This document shows positions 1 through 7,602 of a DNA stretch of 64,000 nucleotides, one piece after another. Under the pieces are notes generated by a model, which ran no database searches, was not told where the DNA came from, and worked only from the letters and a program-made list of their open reading frames with translations. Numbering within the stretch: position 1 is the first letter of the stretch; every line of letters begins with the position of its first letter. The DNA is from an uncultured Lachnospiraceae bacterium (lineage in GTDB: Bacteria > Bacillota > Clostridia > Lachnospirales > Lachnospiraceae): assembly GCA_902779575.1 (NCBI GenBank), contig CACZBW010000001.1:62001-126000 (forward strand), written 5' to 3'. Both the position numbers and the translations under genes were made by a program.

Positions 1-1
1 C

Positions 2-799
2 CGCGAGATCTTCCGTCTGGAAGACCAGCTGAACAGGCTTCAGGAAAACCAGGAAAAGAGCGTCGCCTATCTCTGGGAGGAATATGAGCTGACGCCGGTA
101 GCCTGCCGGCAGCTGCGCAGGGACGATCTCGGCTCCATGACCGCGATCCGGAAAAAACTGTCCGACGTACGGAAGGAGATCAAAGCCCTCGGAAACGTCA
201 ACGTCAACGCGATTGAAGAATACAGGGAACTGTCGGAGCGCCACGATTTTCTGAAAACACAGCATGAGGACCTGGTAAAGTCCGCTGCCGACCTGCAGAA
301 GATCATCGCGGATCTGGACCAGGGCATGCGGGAGCAGTTCCGGCTGCAGTTTTCCAGAATCCAGCGGGAATTCGATCAGACATTCAGGGAACTGTTCGGA
401 GGCGGAAAGGGAACGCTGGAGCTGGTGGAGGATGAGGACATTCTGGATGCCGGTATCCGTGTGATTGCACAGCCGCCGGGAAAGAAGCTGCAGAATATGC
501 TGCAGCTGTCCGGAGGAGAGAAGTCGCTCACTGCGATCGCTCTGCTTTTCGCGATCCAGAACCTGAAGCCTTCGCCTTTCTGCCTGCTCGACGAGATCGA
601 ATCGGCGCTGGACGAGGCGAACGTGGAGCGCTACGCAAATTATCTGCATAAGCTTACAAGACATACCCAGTTTATCATCATCACGCACAGGCGCGGCTCC
701 ATGGCCGCGGCGGACCGCCTGTACGGGATTACCATGCAGGAAAAGGGCGTCTCCGCCCTGGTATCGGTCGACCTTGTGAAGGATGAACTGGATGCCTGA
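2..799 (+). CDS. smc: SMC chromosome segregation ATPase, C-terminal part (5' truncated by window edge)
   Basis: This is the C-terminal end of the condensin ATPase that compacts and segregates the chromosome with ScpA and ScpB. The open frame runs from base 2 without a start, so the N-terminal Walker A domain and most of the coiled coil lie outside the window. Visible are the last part of the coiled coil (charged heptads up to about base 350), the ABC signature LSGGEKSLTAIALL (bases about 507-550), and Walker B with D-loop, CLLDEIESALDEANV (about 580-620), then the H-loop region TQFIIITHRRGSM. These are diagnostic of SMC. It lies 128 bases upstream of ftsY, the usual smc-ftsY order in Firmicutes. 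Confidence 0.96.
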   Translation, partial: REIFRLEDQLNRLQENQEKSVAYLWEEYELTPVACRQLRRDDLGSMTAIRKKLSDVRKEIKALGNVNVNAIEEYRELSERHDFLKTQHEDLVKSAADLQKIIADLDQGMREQFRLQFSRIQREFDQTFRELFGGGKGTLELVEDEDILDAGIRVIAQPPGKKLQNMLQLSGGEKSLTAIALLFAIQNLKPSPFCLLDEIESALDEANVERYANYLHKLTRHTQFIIITHRRGSMAAADRLYGITMQEKGVSALVSVDLVKDELDA

Positions 800-927
800 T
801 ACAGGCCGGAAGGACAGTCAGCCGTGTATGCTGTTCCGCCGGGACGGCAAAGCTGCCGTGGGGAATATCCGGGCGGCCGGTTGTGCACAGAGCCGTGAAT
901 ACTGAGAGATTTTATAAGGAGGAACAG

Positions 928-1875
928 ATGGCCGAGGAAAAGAAGGGTTTTTTCAGGCGACTGGTTGCAGGGCTTACCAAAACCAGGGACAGCATTGTAT
1001 CCGGATTTGATTCCATTTTCTCCGGATACTCCAGCATCGATGATGATTTTTATGATGAGATTGAAGAGATCCTGGTGATGGGAGATATCGGCATCACTGC
1101 GACCACGTCCATCATTGACAACCTGAAAGAAAAAGTGAAGGAGCAGCATATCCGCAAGCCTTCCGAGTGCAAGGAACTTCTGATCCAGAGCATTAAGGAC
1201 CAGATGGATGTCGGCGATACGGACTACGAATTTGAGAACCGCAGGAGTGTGGTTCTGGTCGTGGGCGTTAACGGGGTCGGCAAGACAACCAGTATTGGAA
1301 AACTGGCGGGAATGCTCAGGGATGAAGGGAAACGCGTGATTCTGGCGGCGGCGGACACCTTCCGCGCGGCGGCAGGCGAGCAGCTGACAGAATGGGCGGA
1401 CAGAGCCGGCGTCGAAATCATCGGCGGCCAGGAGGGGTCCGACCCCGCGTCCGTCGTCTATGACGCGATCAACGCGGCAAAAGCCCGCAGCGCCGATATT
1501 CTTCTGATCGATACCGCCGGCCGCCTTCATAATAAGAAGAATCTGATGAATGAGCTGGGCAAGATCAACCGGATCATTGACAGAGAATATCCGGAAGCTT
1601 ACCGGGAAACCCTGGTGGTTCTCGACGGTACAACCGGTCAGAATGCGCTGGCCCAGGCAAGGGAATTTGAGGAGGTAACAAATGTAACCGGAATCATCCT
1701 GACCAAGCTGGACGGGACCGCAAAGGGCGGCATCGCGGTCGCGATCCATTCCGAACTCGGGATCCCGGTCAAGTATATCGGCGTCGGGGAGAAGATTGAC
1801 GATTTGCAGAAGTTCAATGCGGATGAGTTTGTCAACGCGCTGTTTGACGTAAAAACAGAGGGAAAAGATGAGTGA
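928..1875 (+). CDS. ftsY: Signal recognition particle receptor FtsY
   Basis: SRP receptor GTPase (315 aa) that docks ribosome-SRP complexes at the membrane during co-translational protein targeting. A short N-terminal segment precedes the NG domain. The G1 loop GVNGVGKTTS is near residue 113, DTAGRLH near 195 and TKLDGTAKGG near 259, all characteristic of SRP GTPases. The ATG at 928 is chosen because AAGGAGG lies 5 bases before it; an in-frame ATG at 883 has no such site. The short acidic N-terminus is typical of Gram-positive FtsY. Its stop overlaps the start of ilvA by 8 bases, implying translational coupling. Its partner Ffh is encoded about 1.7 kb downstream. Confidence 0.97.
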   Translation: MAEEKKGFFRRLVAGLTKTRDSIVSGFDSIFSGYSSIDDDFYDEIEEILVMGDIGITATTSIIDNLKEKVKEQHIRKPSECKELLIQSIKDQMDVGDTDYEFENRRSVVLVVGVNGVGKTTSIGKLAGMLRDEGKRVILAAADTFRAAAGEQLTEWADRAGVEIIGGQEGSDPASVVYDAINAAKARSADILLIDTAGRLHNKKNLMNELGKINRIIDREYPEAYRETLVVLDGTTGQNALAQAREFEEVTNVTGIILTKLDGTAKGGIAVAIHSELGIPVKYIGVGEKIDDLQKFNADEFVNALFDVKTEGKDE

Positions 1876-3088
1876 GATGCTGACCATGGAAGCCTTTGAG
1901 CAGGCTTCGGAAATCGTAAAAGAGGTGACGGCGGATACTTCGCTGGTCTATAGTGAGTATTTCAGCCAGCAGACCGGAAACAGGGTTTACCTGAAGCCGG
2001 AAAATATGCAGGTGACGGGAGCCTATAAGATCCGCGGCGCCTACTATAAAATCAGTACGATGAGCCCCTCGGACAGGGAGAAAGGCCTGATCACGGCGTC
2101 GGCGGGAAATCATGCGCAGGGTGTCGCGTACGCAGCCAAAAAATACGGCTGCAGGGCGACGATCGTTATGCCGAATACAACCCCTCTGATCAAGGTGAAC
2201 AGAACCCGCAGCTACGGCGCGGAAGTGCTTCTGCAGGGCGACGTTTATGACGAATCCGCCCGGTATGCCATGCAGCTGGCCGAAGAAAAGGGGATGACTT
2301 TTGTACATCCTTTCGATGACCTGGCGGTGGCGACCGGCCAGGGAACCATCGCGATGGAGATTTTCAGAGATCTTCCGCTGGTGGAATATATTCTGGTTCC
2401 TGTCGGAGGTGGCGGTCTGGCAACAGGCGTGTCGACCCTTGCCAAGTTTCTGAACCCGAGAATCAAGGTGATCGGGGTGGAGCCCGCCGGAGCGGCCTGT
2501 CTGAAAGCATCCATGGAAGAGGGCAGGGTCGTTACCCTTCCGGGAGTAAGCACCATCGCGGACGGCACGGCCGTCAAGACACCCGGAGAGCATATATTCC
2601 CCTATCTGCAGGAAAATATCGACGGGATCATAACGGTCGAAGACGATGAGCTGATCGTAGCTTTCCTGGATATGGTGGAGAACCATAAGATGATCGTTGA
2701 AAATTCCGGCCTTCTGACAGTGGCGGCGCTGAAGCATCTGAATGTCAGCGGGAGAAGGGTTGTCAGCGTCCTGTCCGGCGGAAATATGGACGTAATCACC
2801 ATGTCCTCCGTCGTACAGCACGGCCTGATCCTGCGTGACCGCATCTTCACATTCTCCGTTATGCTTCCGGATAAGCCGGGCGAGCTGGTCCGGATCGCGA
2901 CTGTGATTGCCGGGGCGCAGGGAAATGTCATCCGCCTGGATCACAACCAGTTTGTAACGACCAACCGCAATGCGGCCGTGAAGCTGACGATCACGCTGGA
3001 GGCTTTCGGAACGGAGCACAAGGAAAAAATCCTCTCCGCCGTCCGGGAAGCGGGCTATGAGCCGCAGGAAGAAAACGCGACACTGTAA
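1868..3088 (+). CDS. ilvA: Threonine ammonia-lyase (threonine dehydratase) with C-terminal ACT domain
   Basis: PLP enzyme (406 aa) that deaminates L-threonine to 2-oxobutanoate, the first step of isoleucine synthesis or of threonine catabolism. The PLP lysine sits in TGAYKIRGAYY (Lys54) and the phosphate-binding glycine loop is VPVGGGGLATG near residue 178. The last 80 or so residues (VMLPDKPGELVRIATVIA onward) form a single ACT regulatory domain. Length and one ACT domain match the short TdcB/type II form rather than the long two-ACT E. coli IlvA, so whether it is biosynthetic or catabolic cannot be told from sequence. It overlaps ftsY by 8 bases, an amino-acid enzyme inserted in an SRP operon. 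Confidence 0.93.
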   Translation: MSEMLTMEAFEQASEIVKEVTADTSLVYSEYFSQQTGNRVYLKPENMQVTGAYKIRGAYYKISTMSPSDREKGLITASAGNHAQGVAYAAKKYGCRATIVMPNTTPLIKVNRTRSYGAEVLLQGDVYDESARYAMQLAEEKGMTFVHPFDDLAVATGQGTIAMEIFRDLPLVEYILVPVGGGGLATGVSTLAKFLNPRIKVIGVEPAGAACLKASMEEGRVVTLPGVSTIADGTAVKTPGEHIFPYLQENIDGIITVEDDELIVAFLDMVENHKMIVENSGLLTVAALKHLNVSGRRVVSVLSGGNMDVITMSSVVQHGLILRDRIFTFSVMLPDKPGELVRIATVIAGAQGNVIRLDHNQFVTTNRNAAVKLTITLEAFGTEHKEKILSAVREAGYEPQEENATL

Positions 3089-3129
3089 GCAGGACATCTG
3101 TCCGGCAAAGCAACTAAATAATTACAGAA

Positions 3130-3157
3130 GCCTGTCAAGAAAATATACTTGACAGGC
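3130..3157 (+). promoter_or_regulatory. Perfect 10-bp inverted repeat overlapping the ylxM promoter
   Basis: GCCTGTCAAG (3130-3139) and CTTGACAGGC (3148-3157) are exact reverse complements around an AT-only 8-base loop. The right arm contains the -35 hexamer of the promoter at 3149-3177. It could be a repressor operator or a weak terminator for ilvA; the following T-rich stretch is interrupted. Confidence 0.6.
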
Positions 3158-3177
3158 ATTCTTCTTTCGTGTATCCT
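3149..3177 (+). promoter_or_regulatory. Sigma-A promoter for ylxM-ffh
   Basis: Consensus -35 TTGACA at 3149-3154, a 17-base spacer, and TATCCT at 3172-3177. It lies 18 bases upstream of the ylxM start, so the ylxM-ffh unit can be transcribed separately from smc-ftsY-ilvA. Confidence 0.6.
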
Positions 3178-3194
3178 AGGCAAGGTGATTTCAG

Positions 3195-3533
3195 ATGGAA
3201 AAGATTGTGGAGCGGACACTGCTGTTTGATTTTTACGGGGAACTGCTGACCGGACACCAGAGAGAAGTCTTTGAGGACGTGGTTCTCGGGGATCTGTCCT
3301 TCAGTGAAGCGGCTGCCGATTACGGCGTAAGCCGCCAGGGAATCCATGATCTGGTCCGGAGGGTGGACCGGCAGCTGATGGAATATGAAGCGAAGCTGCA
3401 TCTGGTTGCCCGTTTTCTGGAAATCAGGAAGCAGGTGGAAGAGATCCGGTCCCTCACCGGGGGAGATCCTTTTACCGCGGAAGATGCAGGGAAGGTCAGA
3501 GAGATCTGTGACCGGATTTTGAAGGAGTTGTGA
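3195..3533 (+). CDS. ylxM: YlxM/p13-like putative helix-turn-helix SRP-operon protein
   Basis: Small (112 aa) DNA-binding-like protein almost always encoded directly before ffh in Firmicutes, thought to modulate SRP gene expression or SRP activity. The sequence has a sigma-70 region 4-like helix-turn-helix: LTGHQREVFEDVVLGDLSFSEAA followed by YGVSRQGIHDLVRRVDRQL (residues about 18-60), as in other YlxM proteins. AAGGTGAT lies 5 bases before the ATG. Its stop overlaps the region of the ffh start, indicating coupling. Confidence 0.92.
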   Translation: MEKIVERTLLFDFYGELLTGHQREVFEDVVLGDLSFSEAAADYGVSRQGIHDLVRRVDRQLMEYEAKLHLVARFLEIRKQVEEIRSLTGGDPFTAEDAGKVREICDRILKEL

Positions 3534-3535
3534 AC

Positions 3536-4894
3536 GTGGCTTTTGAGAGCTTATCTGATAAACTGCAGAATATATTCAAAAACCTGCGGCGCAAAGGCAG
3601 GCTGACAGAGGCGGACGTGAAGGCTGCGCTCAGGGAAGTCAGACTTGCGCTTCTGGAGGCGGACGTCTCCTTTAAAGTCGTCAAGTCCTTCATGAAGAGC
3701 GTGCAGGAGAAGGCGATCGGAGCGGATGTCATGAACGGCCTGAATCCGGGCCAGATGGTGATCAAGATCGTCAACGACGAGCTGGTCAGCCTGATGGGTT
3801 CCGAGACGACCGAACTTGCCCTGAAACCGGCAGGCGAGATCACGGTTATCATGATGATGGGCCTCCAGGGCGCCGGCAAGACGACGACTGCCGCCAAACT
3901 GGCCGGAAAGCTGAAGAGCAAAGGACGCAGGCCTCTGCTTGCCGCCTGCGACATCTACAGACCGGCCGCGATCAGACAGCTTCAGGTGAACGGGGAGAAG
4001 CAGGGCGTCGAGGTCTTCGAGCGCGGAACTTCCGTGAAACCTCCGCAGATCGCTCAGGAAGCGGTTGCCTATGCGAAGGAGAAGGGCTATAATGTCGTAC
4101 TGCTGGATACGGCCGGACGCCTTCAGATTGATGAGAACATGATGGAGGAGCTGCAGGAGATCCGCAGAGTGGTCGACGTAGACCAGGCGATTCTCGTAGT
4201 GGACGCCATGACCGGTCAGGACGCGGTGAACGTAGCCGCTGCCTTCGAGGAGAAGATCGGGATTGACGGCGTTATCCTCACCAAGCTGGACGGCGATACC
4301 AGAGGCGGCGCCGCCCTGTCCATCAAGGCAACCTGCGGCAGGCCGATTCTTTACGCCGGCATGGGTGAGAAGCTCGACGATCTGGAGCAGTTCTATCCGG
4401 ACCGCATGGCCTCCAGGATCCTCGGCATGGGCGACGTGATGAGCCTGATCGAGAAGGCGCAGGCCAACCTCGATGAAAGCCGGGCGAAGGAGATGGAACA
4501 GAAGATCCGCAAGGCATCCTTCAGTTTCGACGACTACCTGGATTCCATGGAGCAGATGAAGAAGATGGGCGGGATGAGTTCCATCCTCTCCATGATGCCG
4601 GGGATGAACAATTCCCAGATCTCCCAGCTGGAAGGGCAGATCGATGAGAGCCAGACAAAACGGATCGAAGCCATCATCCTGTCCATGACCCCGCAGGAGA
4701 GAGCGAACCCGGATCTGCTGAATATGTCCAGAAAGCAGAGGATCGCAAAAGGCGCGGGCGTGGATATCGCCGAGGTCAACAAGCTGGTCAAGCAGTTTGA
4801 CCAGGCAAGGAAGATGATGAAACAGCTGGGCGGTTCCCTGAAAGGAAAAAAGGGAAAGCGTTTCGGCCTGAAGCTTCCGTTCGGAGGGTTCTGA
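3536..4894 (+). CDS. ffh: Signal recognition particle protein Ffh
   Basis: SRP54 GTPase (452 aa) that binds signal sequences and 4.5S/6S-type SRP RNA and docks with FtsY. N-domain helices (residues 1-90) precede the G domain, with GLQGAGKTTTAAKL near 109, DTAGR near 191 and TKLDGDTRGGAALS near 249. The methionine-rich M domain starts near residue 300 and includes MEQMKKMGGMSSILSMMPGM near 338. The GTG at 3536 (giving MAFESLSDKLQ, the canonical N-terminus) is preferred over the in-frame GTG at 3530, because AAGGAG at 3522-3527 is 8 bases from it. Confidence 0.97.
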   Translation: MAFESLSDKLQNIFKNLRRKGRLTEADVKAALREVRLALLEADVSFKVVKSFMKSVQEKAIGADVMNGLNPGQMVIKIVNDELVSLMGSETTELALKPAGEITVIMMMGLQGAGKTTTAAKLAGKLKSKGRRPLLAACDIYRPAAIRQLQVNGEKQGVEVFERGTSVKPPQIAQEAVAYAKEKGYNVVLLDTAGRLQIDENMMEELQEIRRVVDVDQAILVVDAMTGQDAVNVAAAFEEKIGIDGVILTKLDGDTRGGAALSIKATCGRPILYAGMGEKLDDLEQFYPDRMASRILGMGDVMSLIEKAQANLDESRAKEMEQKIRKASFSFDDYLDSMEQMKKMGGMSSILSMMPGMNNSQISQLEGQIDESQTKRIEAIILSMTPQERANPDLLNMSRKQRIAKGAGVDIAEVNKLVKQFDQARKMMKQLGGSLKGKKGKRFGLKLPFGGF

Positions 4895-4989
4895 GCGGGG
4901 AGCGTGCAAGTGCAGAATGAATGACGCAGAGGCGTTTTTCAGATAGAAAAAAAGAATTCAGATGAATCCGATACAGGAGGAGGATAAAC

Positions 4990-5235
4990 ATGTCAGTTAA
5001 GATCAGACTCAGAAGAACCGGTAAGAAGAAAGTACCTTTCTACAGAATCGTAGTTGCGGATTCCAGATCCCCGCGCGACGGCAGATGCATCGCCGAGCTT
5101 GGCAGCTATGATCCGAATACCGAGCCGAGTACCTTCAAGATCAATGAGGAGGAGGCCAGAAAGTGGCTCAGCGCAGGCGCACAGCCGACAGAGGTCGTTG
5201 CTAAGCTCTTCAAAATCGCCGGCATCGAAAAATAA
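4990..5235 (+). CDS. rpsP: 30S ribosomal protein S16
   Basis: Ribosomal protein bS16 (81 aa), a small-subunit assembly protein. The whole sequence matches the family: [24 protein letters not shown] at the N-terminus, then the [15 protein letters not shown] block. A strong AGGAGGAGG site is present just before the ATG. It opens the conserved rpsP-khpA-rimM-trmD order, 15 bases upstream of khpA. Confidence 0.98.
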   Translation: MSVKIRLRRTGKKKVPFYRIVVADSRSPRDGRCIAELGSYDPNTEPSTFKINEEEARKWLSAGAQPTEVVAKLFKIAGIEK

Positions 5236-5250
5236 TCGAAAGGGTTTACG

Positions 5251-5481
5251 ATGAAAGAGTTAGTTGAAACAATTGCAAAAGCTCTTGTCGATCACCCTGA
5301 TGAAGTTGAGGTCACTGAGAAAGAAAGCGGGAGATCAATCCTGGTTGAGCTAAAGGTTGCCCCGTCTGATATGGGCAAGGTTATCGGGAAACAGGGCAGG
5401 ATCGCGAAGGCTATTCGTTCTGTTGTGAAAGCAGCTGCTTCCAGAGACGACAAGAAAGTTATTGTAGATATCTTGCAGTGA
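5251..5481 (+). CDS. khpA: KH-domain RNA-binding protein KhpA (YlqC family)
   Basis: Small (76 aa) single KH-domain RNA-binding protein which, with KhpB/Jag, acts on RNA and cell division control in Gram-positives. The KH signature GKVIGKQGRIAKAIRSVVKAAA (residues about 42-62, GxxG loop GKQG) is intact. Its position between rpsP and rimM is diagnostic. Confidence 0.95.
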   Translation: MKELVETIAKALVDHPDEVEVTEKESGRSILVELKVAPSDMGKVIGKQGRIAKAIRSVVKAAASRDDKKVIVDILQ

Positions 5482-5502
5482 CCGCATAAGATAAGCAGGA
5501 TT

Positions 5503-5540
5503 CCCGACTGGCCGGATGACCGGACATGTCGGGTTTCTTT
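5503..5540 (+). terminator. Probable intrinsic terminator between khpA and rimM
   Basis: CCCGAC (5503-5508) pairs with GTCGGG (5528-5533), with an inner CCGG/CCGG pair, followed by TTTCTTT. As it lies inside the rpsP-trmD operon it may only partly terminate, lowering rimM-trmD expression relative to the ribosomal protein gene. Confidence 0.55.
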
Positions 5541-5562
5541 GTATGACGGAGAAGGAACAGAT

Positions 5563-6081
5563 ATGGAGCAGTATCTGAAAATCGGAACGATTCTTTCCAC
5601 ACATGGCCTGAAGGGAGAAGTAAAGGTATTTCCCACAACGGAGGACGTTCATCGTTTTGACTACCTTGACGAGCTGTTCGCGGATATGTCCGGGAACAGG
5701 GATTTCCGTCCCCTGAGGGCGGAACGGGCCCGCTATTTCAAAAACCTGGTGATCCTGAAATTCCGTGAAAGGAACAGGATCGAGGATGTGGAGGAGCTTG
5801 TTAAGAAGGATCTGTACGTATCGCGTGAGAACGCGATTCCTCTTGAAGAGAATGAGTATTTTGTAGGGGATCTGATCGGCCTGACCGTTTACAGCGACGA
5901 AGGGCGCTGCCTCGGCGAGCTGACGGATATCCTGGAAACCAGGGCGAATAATGTCTATGTGATTACGCCTGAGGGACATCCGGAGAAAGAGCTTCTGATT
6001 CCGGCGATTCCGGACTGTATCCTTGAGGTGGAGCCGGAGGCAGGAACCATGAAAGTGCATCTGCTGCCGGGACTTGAGTAA
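5563..6081 (+). CDS. rimM: 16S rRNA processing protein RimM
   Basis: Ribosome maturation factor (172 aa) for the 30S head, which binds S19. The N-terminal RimM barrel (YLKIGTILSTHGLKGEVKVFP, residues 4-24) and C-terminal PRC-barrel (EYFVGDLIGLTVYSDEGRCLG; VYVITPEGHPEKELLIPAIP) are both visible, at usual length. The ATG at 5563 is chosen because GGAGAAGGAA ends 5 bases before it; the in-frame TTG at 5539 is less likely. Confidence 0.95.
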   Translation: MEQYLKIGTILSTHGLKGEVKVFPTTEDVHRFDYLDELFADMSGNRDFRPLRAERARYFKNLVILKFRERNRIEDVEELVKKDLYVSRENAIPLEENEYFVGDLIGLTVYSDEGRCLGELTDILETRANNVYVITPEGHPEKELLIPAIPDCILEVEPEAGTMKVHLLPGLE

Positions 6082-6174
6082 ACAGCGAAAATCAGATGTT
6101 ACTGTTCATGGCTCGTTTGAAAGCAGCTTCTGTTTCAGGCAGAGCCGTGAGAAATATTAAGATGGGTGCGGCGG

Positions 6175-7107
6175 ATGAATTTTCATGTACTGACTTTGTT
6201 TCCGGAGATGATCGGAGCCGCTCTTGGCACCAGCATCACCGGAAGAGCGATGGAGAAAGGCCTGCTGTCCCTTGATGCCGTAAACATCCGGGATTTTGCG
6301 GAAGAGAAAAGAAAAAGCAGGATTGACGACTATCCTTACGGCGGCGGAGCCGGGATGGTGATGCAGGCGGAGCCGGTCTACAGGGCTTACCGTTCTGTCA
6401 TGGACCGGATCTGCGAAACTGCCGCGGCAGAAAAGAATCCGGCAGTCGATGAAGCAGCTGACTGTCCGGAAAGCATGGCGGATTTTCCGGGAACTGCAGA
6501 GAACTGTCCGGACTGTGCAGCGGATCCGGCGGAGTCAGCAGAAGGCGGCCGGACACATGCAGCGGATCTGCCGGAGGGAAGAGAAGCGCCGCTCCGCGTG
6601 AGGGTTCTGTACATGACGCCGCAGGGAAGACGGTTCGACCAGCGGATGGCGGAGGAACTGGCGGCGGAAAAGGATCTGATTTTTCTCTGCGGCCATTACG
6701 AGGGCATCGATGAGCGTGTCCTGGAAGAGATCGTAACGGATGAGGTGTCGATCGGGGACTATGTCCTGACCGGAGGGGAACTTCCGGCACTGGTGATGAT
6801 GGATGCCATCGCCCGCCTGGTTCCGGGCGTGCTGAGCAATGATGACTCTGCGGTTACGGAATCATTTCAGGGGGACGGCCTGCTGGAATATCCCCAGTAT
6901 TCCAGACCTGAGGTCTGGCATGACAGGGCAGTGCCCGAGATTCTGCTGTCCGGGAACCATGGAGCGGTTGACCGCTGGAGAAGGGACAGGGCTCTGGAGC
7001 GCACGGCGATGAGGCGGCCTGATCTCTGCAGCCGGGCAGAGCTGGACAAAAAGGACCGGAAGTTTTTGAGAGAGAGCGGCCTGGATATCTATTATCCCCA
7101 GTGCTGA
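6175..7107 (+). CDS. trmD: tRNA (guanine-N1)-methyltransferase TrmD with a long repetitive insertion
   Basis: SPOUT methyltransferase that makes m1G37 in tRNA and prevents +1 frameshifts. The canonical N-terminus MNFHVLTLFPEMI fixes the start at 6175; the GTG at 6166 is an alternative. Family blocks are intact: DDYPYGGGAGMVMQ (51-64), LCGHYEGIDERV (171-182), the knot region IGDYVLTGGELPALVMMDAIARL (193-215) and the C-terminal RPEVWHDR block. At 310 aa it is about 60 residues longer than usual. The excess lies at residues about 81-138 between the MQAEP and YMTPQGRRFDQ blocks, is Ala/Glu/Asp/Pro/Cys-rich, and contains 14-residue (42-bp) degenerate repeats. rplS, which usually follows, is absent. 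Confidence 0.95.
   Translation: MNFHVLTLFPEMIGAALGTSITGRAMEKGLLSLDAVNIRDFAEEKRKSRIDDYPYGGGAGMVMQAEPVYRAYRSVMDRICETAAAEKNPAVDEAADCPESMADFPGTAENCPDCAADPAESAEGGRTHAADLPEGREAPLRVRVLYMTPQGRRFDQRMAEELAAEKDLIFLCGHYEGIDERVLEEIVTDEVSIGDYVLTGGELPALVMMDAIARLVPGVLSNDDSAVTESFQGDGLLEYPQYSRPEVWHDRAVPEILLSGNHGAVDRWRRDRALERTAMRRPDLCSRAELDKKDRKFLRESGLDIYYPQC
6461..6568 (+). repeat. 42-bp-period repeats inside trmD
   Basis: ACTGTCCGGA recurs at 6461-6470 and 6503-6512, and GCAGCGGATC at 6517-6526 and 6559-6568. Both pairs are spaced exactly 42 bases (14 codons), so the extra trmD segment probably grew by in-frame tandem duplication. Confidence 0.7.
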
Positions 7108-7197
7108 TCTGTTATCTTGCAAATAAACGCCGGTCCGGATTTTTTGAGCGGGAACGCGGGAGAAACGGCGCTTTCCCGGATTTGAGAGAGGATTATC

Positions 7198-7602
7198 ATG
7201 CTGAGACAGATTTCTATTTACGCGGAAAATAAAAAAGGTACCCTTGCGGATATTACAAGGATCCTCCTTGAGAAGAATATCAATATTCTGGGTTCCATGA
7301 CGGATGACGGCGCCGAGTACGGCTGCAACCGTATGGTTGTATCGGACGCGGATACCGCGTGTGAAGCACTGACACAGGCCGGTTATCTGACCAGGGTAAG
7401 GAATGTAATCGGTGTAGAAGTGGAAGATAAGGTCGGAAATCTGAATCATCTGCTGAATGTGCTTCTGGCAATGAATATTAATGTAAACTATCTGTATCTT
7501 TCATTTGACCGCGCGTCGGGTCTTCCGATCATGGTTTTCAGCGCGGACGACATCTGGGAAGTCGAGGCAGCCATAAAGGAGAAAGGATTCCTTACGATCT
7601 GA
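7198..7602 (+). CDS. Tandem ACT-domain protein
   Basis: A 134-residue protein made of two ACT modules and no catalytic domain. The first (LRQISIYAENKKGTLADITRILLEKNINI, residues 1-30) and the second (NVIGVEVEDKVGNLNHLLNVLLAMNINVNYLYL, about 70-102) both show the ligand-binding ACT beta-alpha-beta pattern. Such stand-alone ACT proteins occur in Clostridia, often near amino acid or aryl-CoA metabolism genes, and probably sense an amino acid; the ligand is unknown. Its stop and the following acyltransferase start share ATGA, implying coupling. Confidence 0.85.
   Translation: MLRQISIYAENKKGTLADITRILLEKNINILGSMTDDGAEYGCNRMVVSDADTACEALTQAGYLTRVRNVIGVEVEDKVGNLNHLLNVLLAMNINVNYLYLSFDRASGLPIMVFSADDIWEVEAAIKEKGFLTI

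Noticed and set aside
3551-4909. Long open frame antisense to ffh
   Set aside because: Composition is typical of a reverse-strand shadow (His/Leu/Asp-rich) and ffh is certain.
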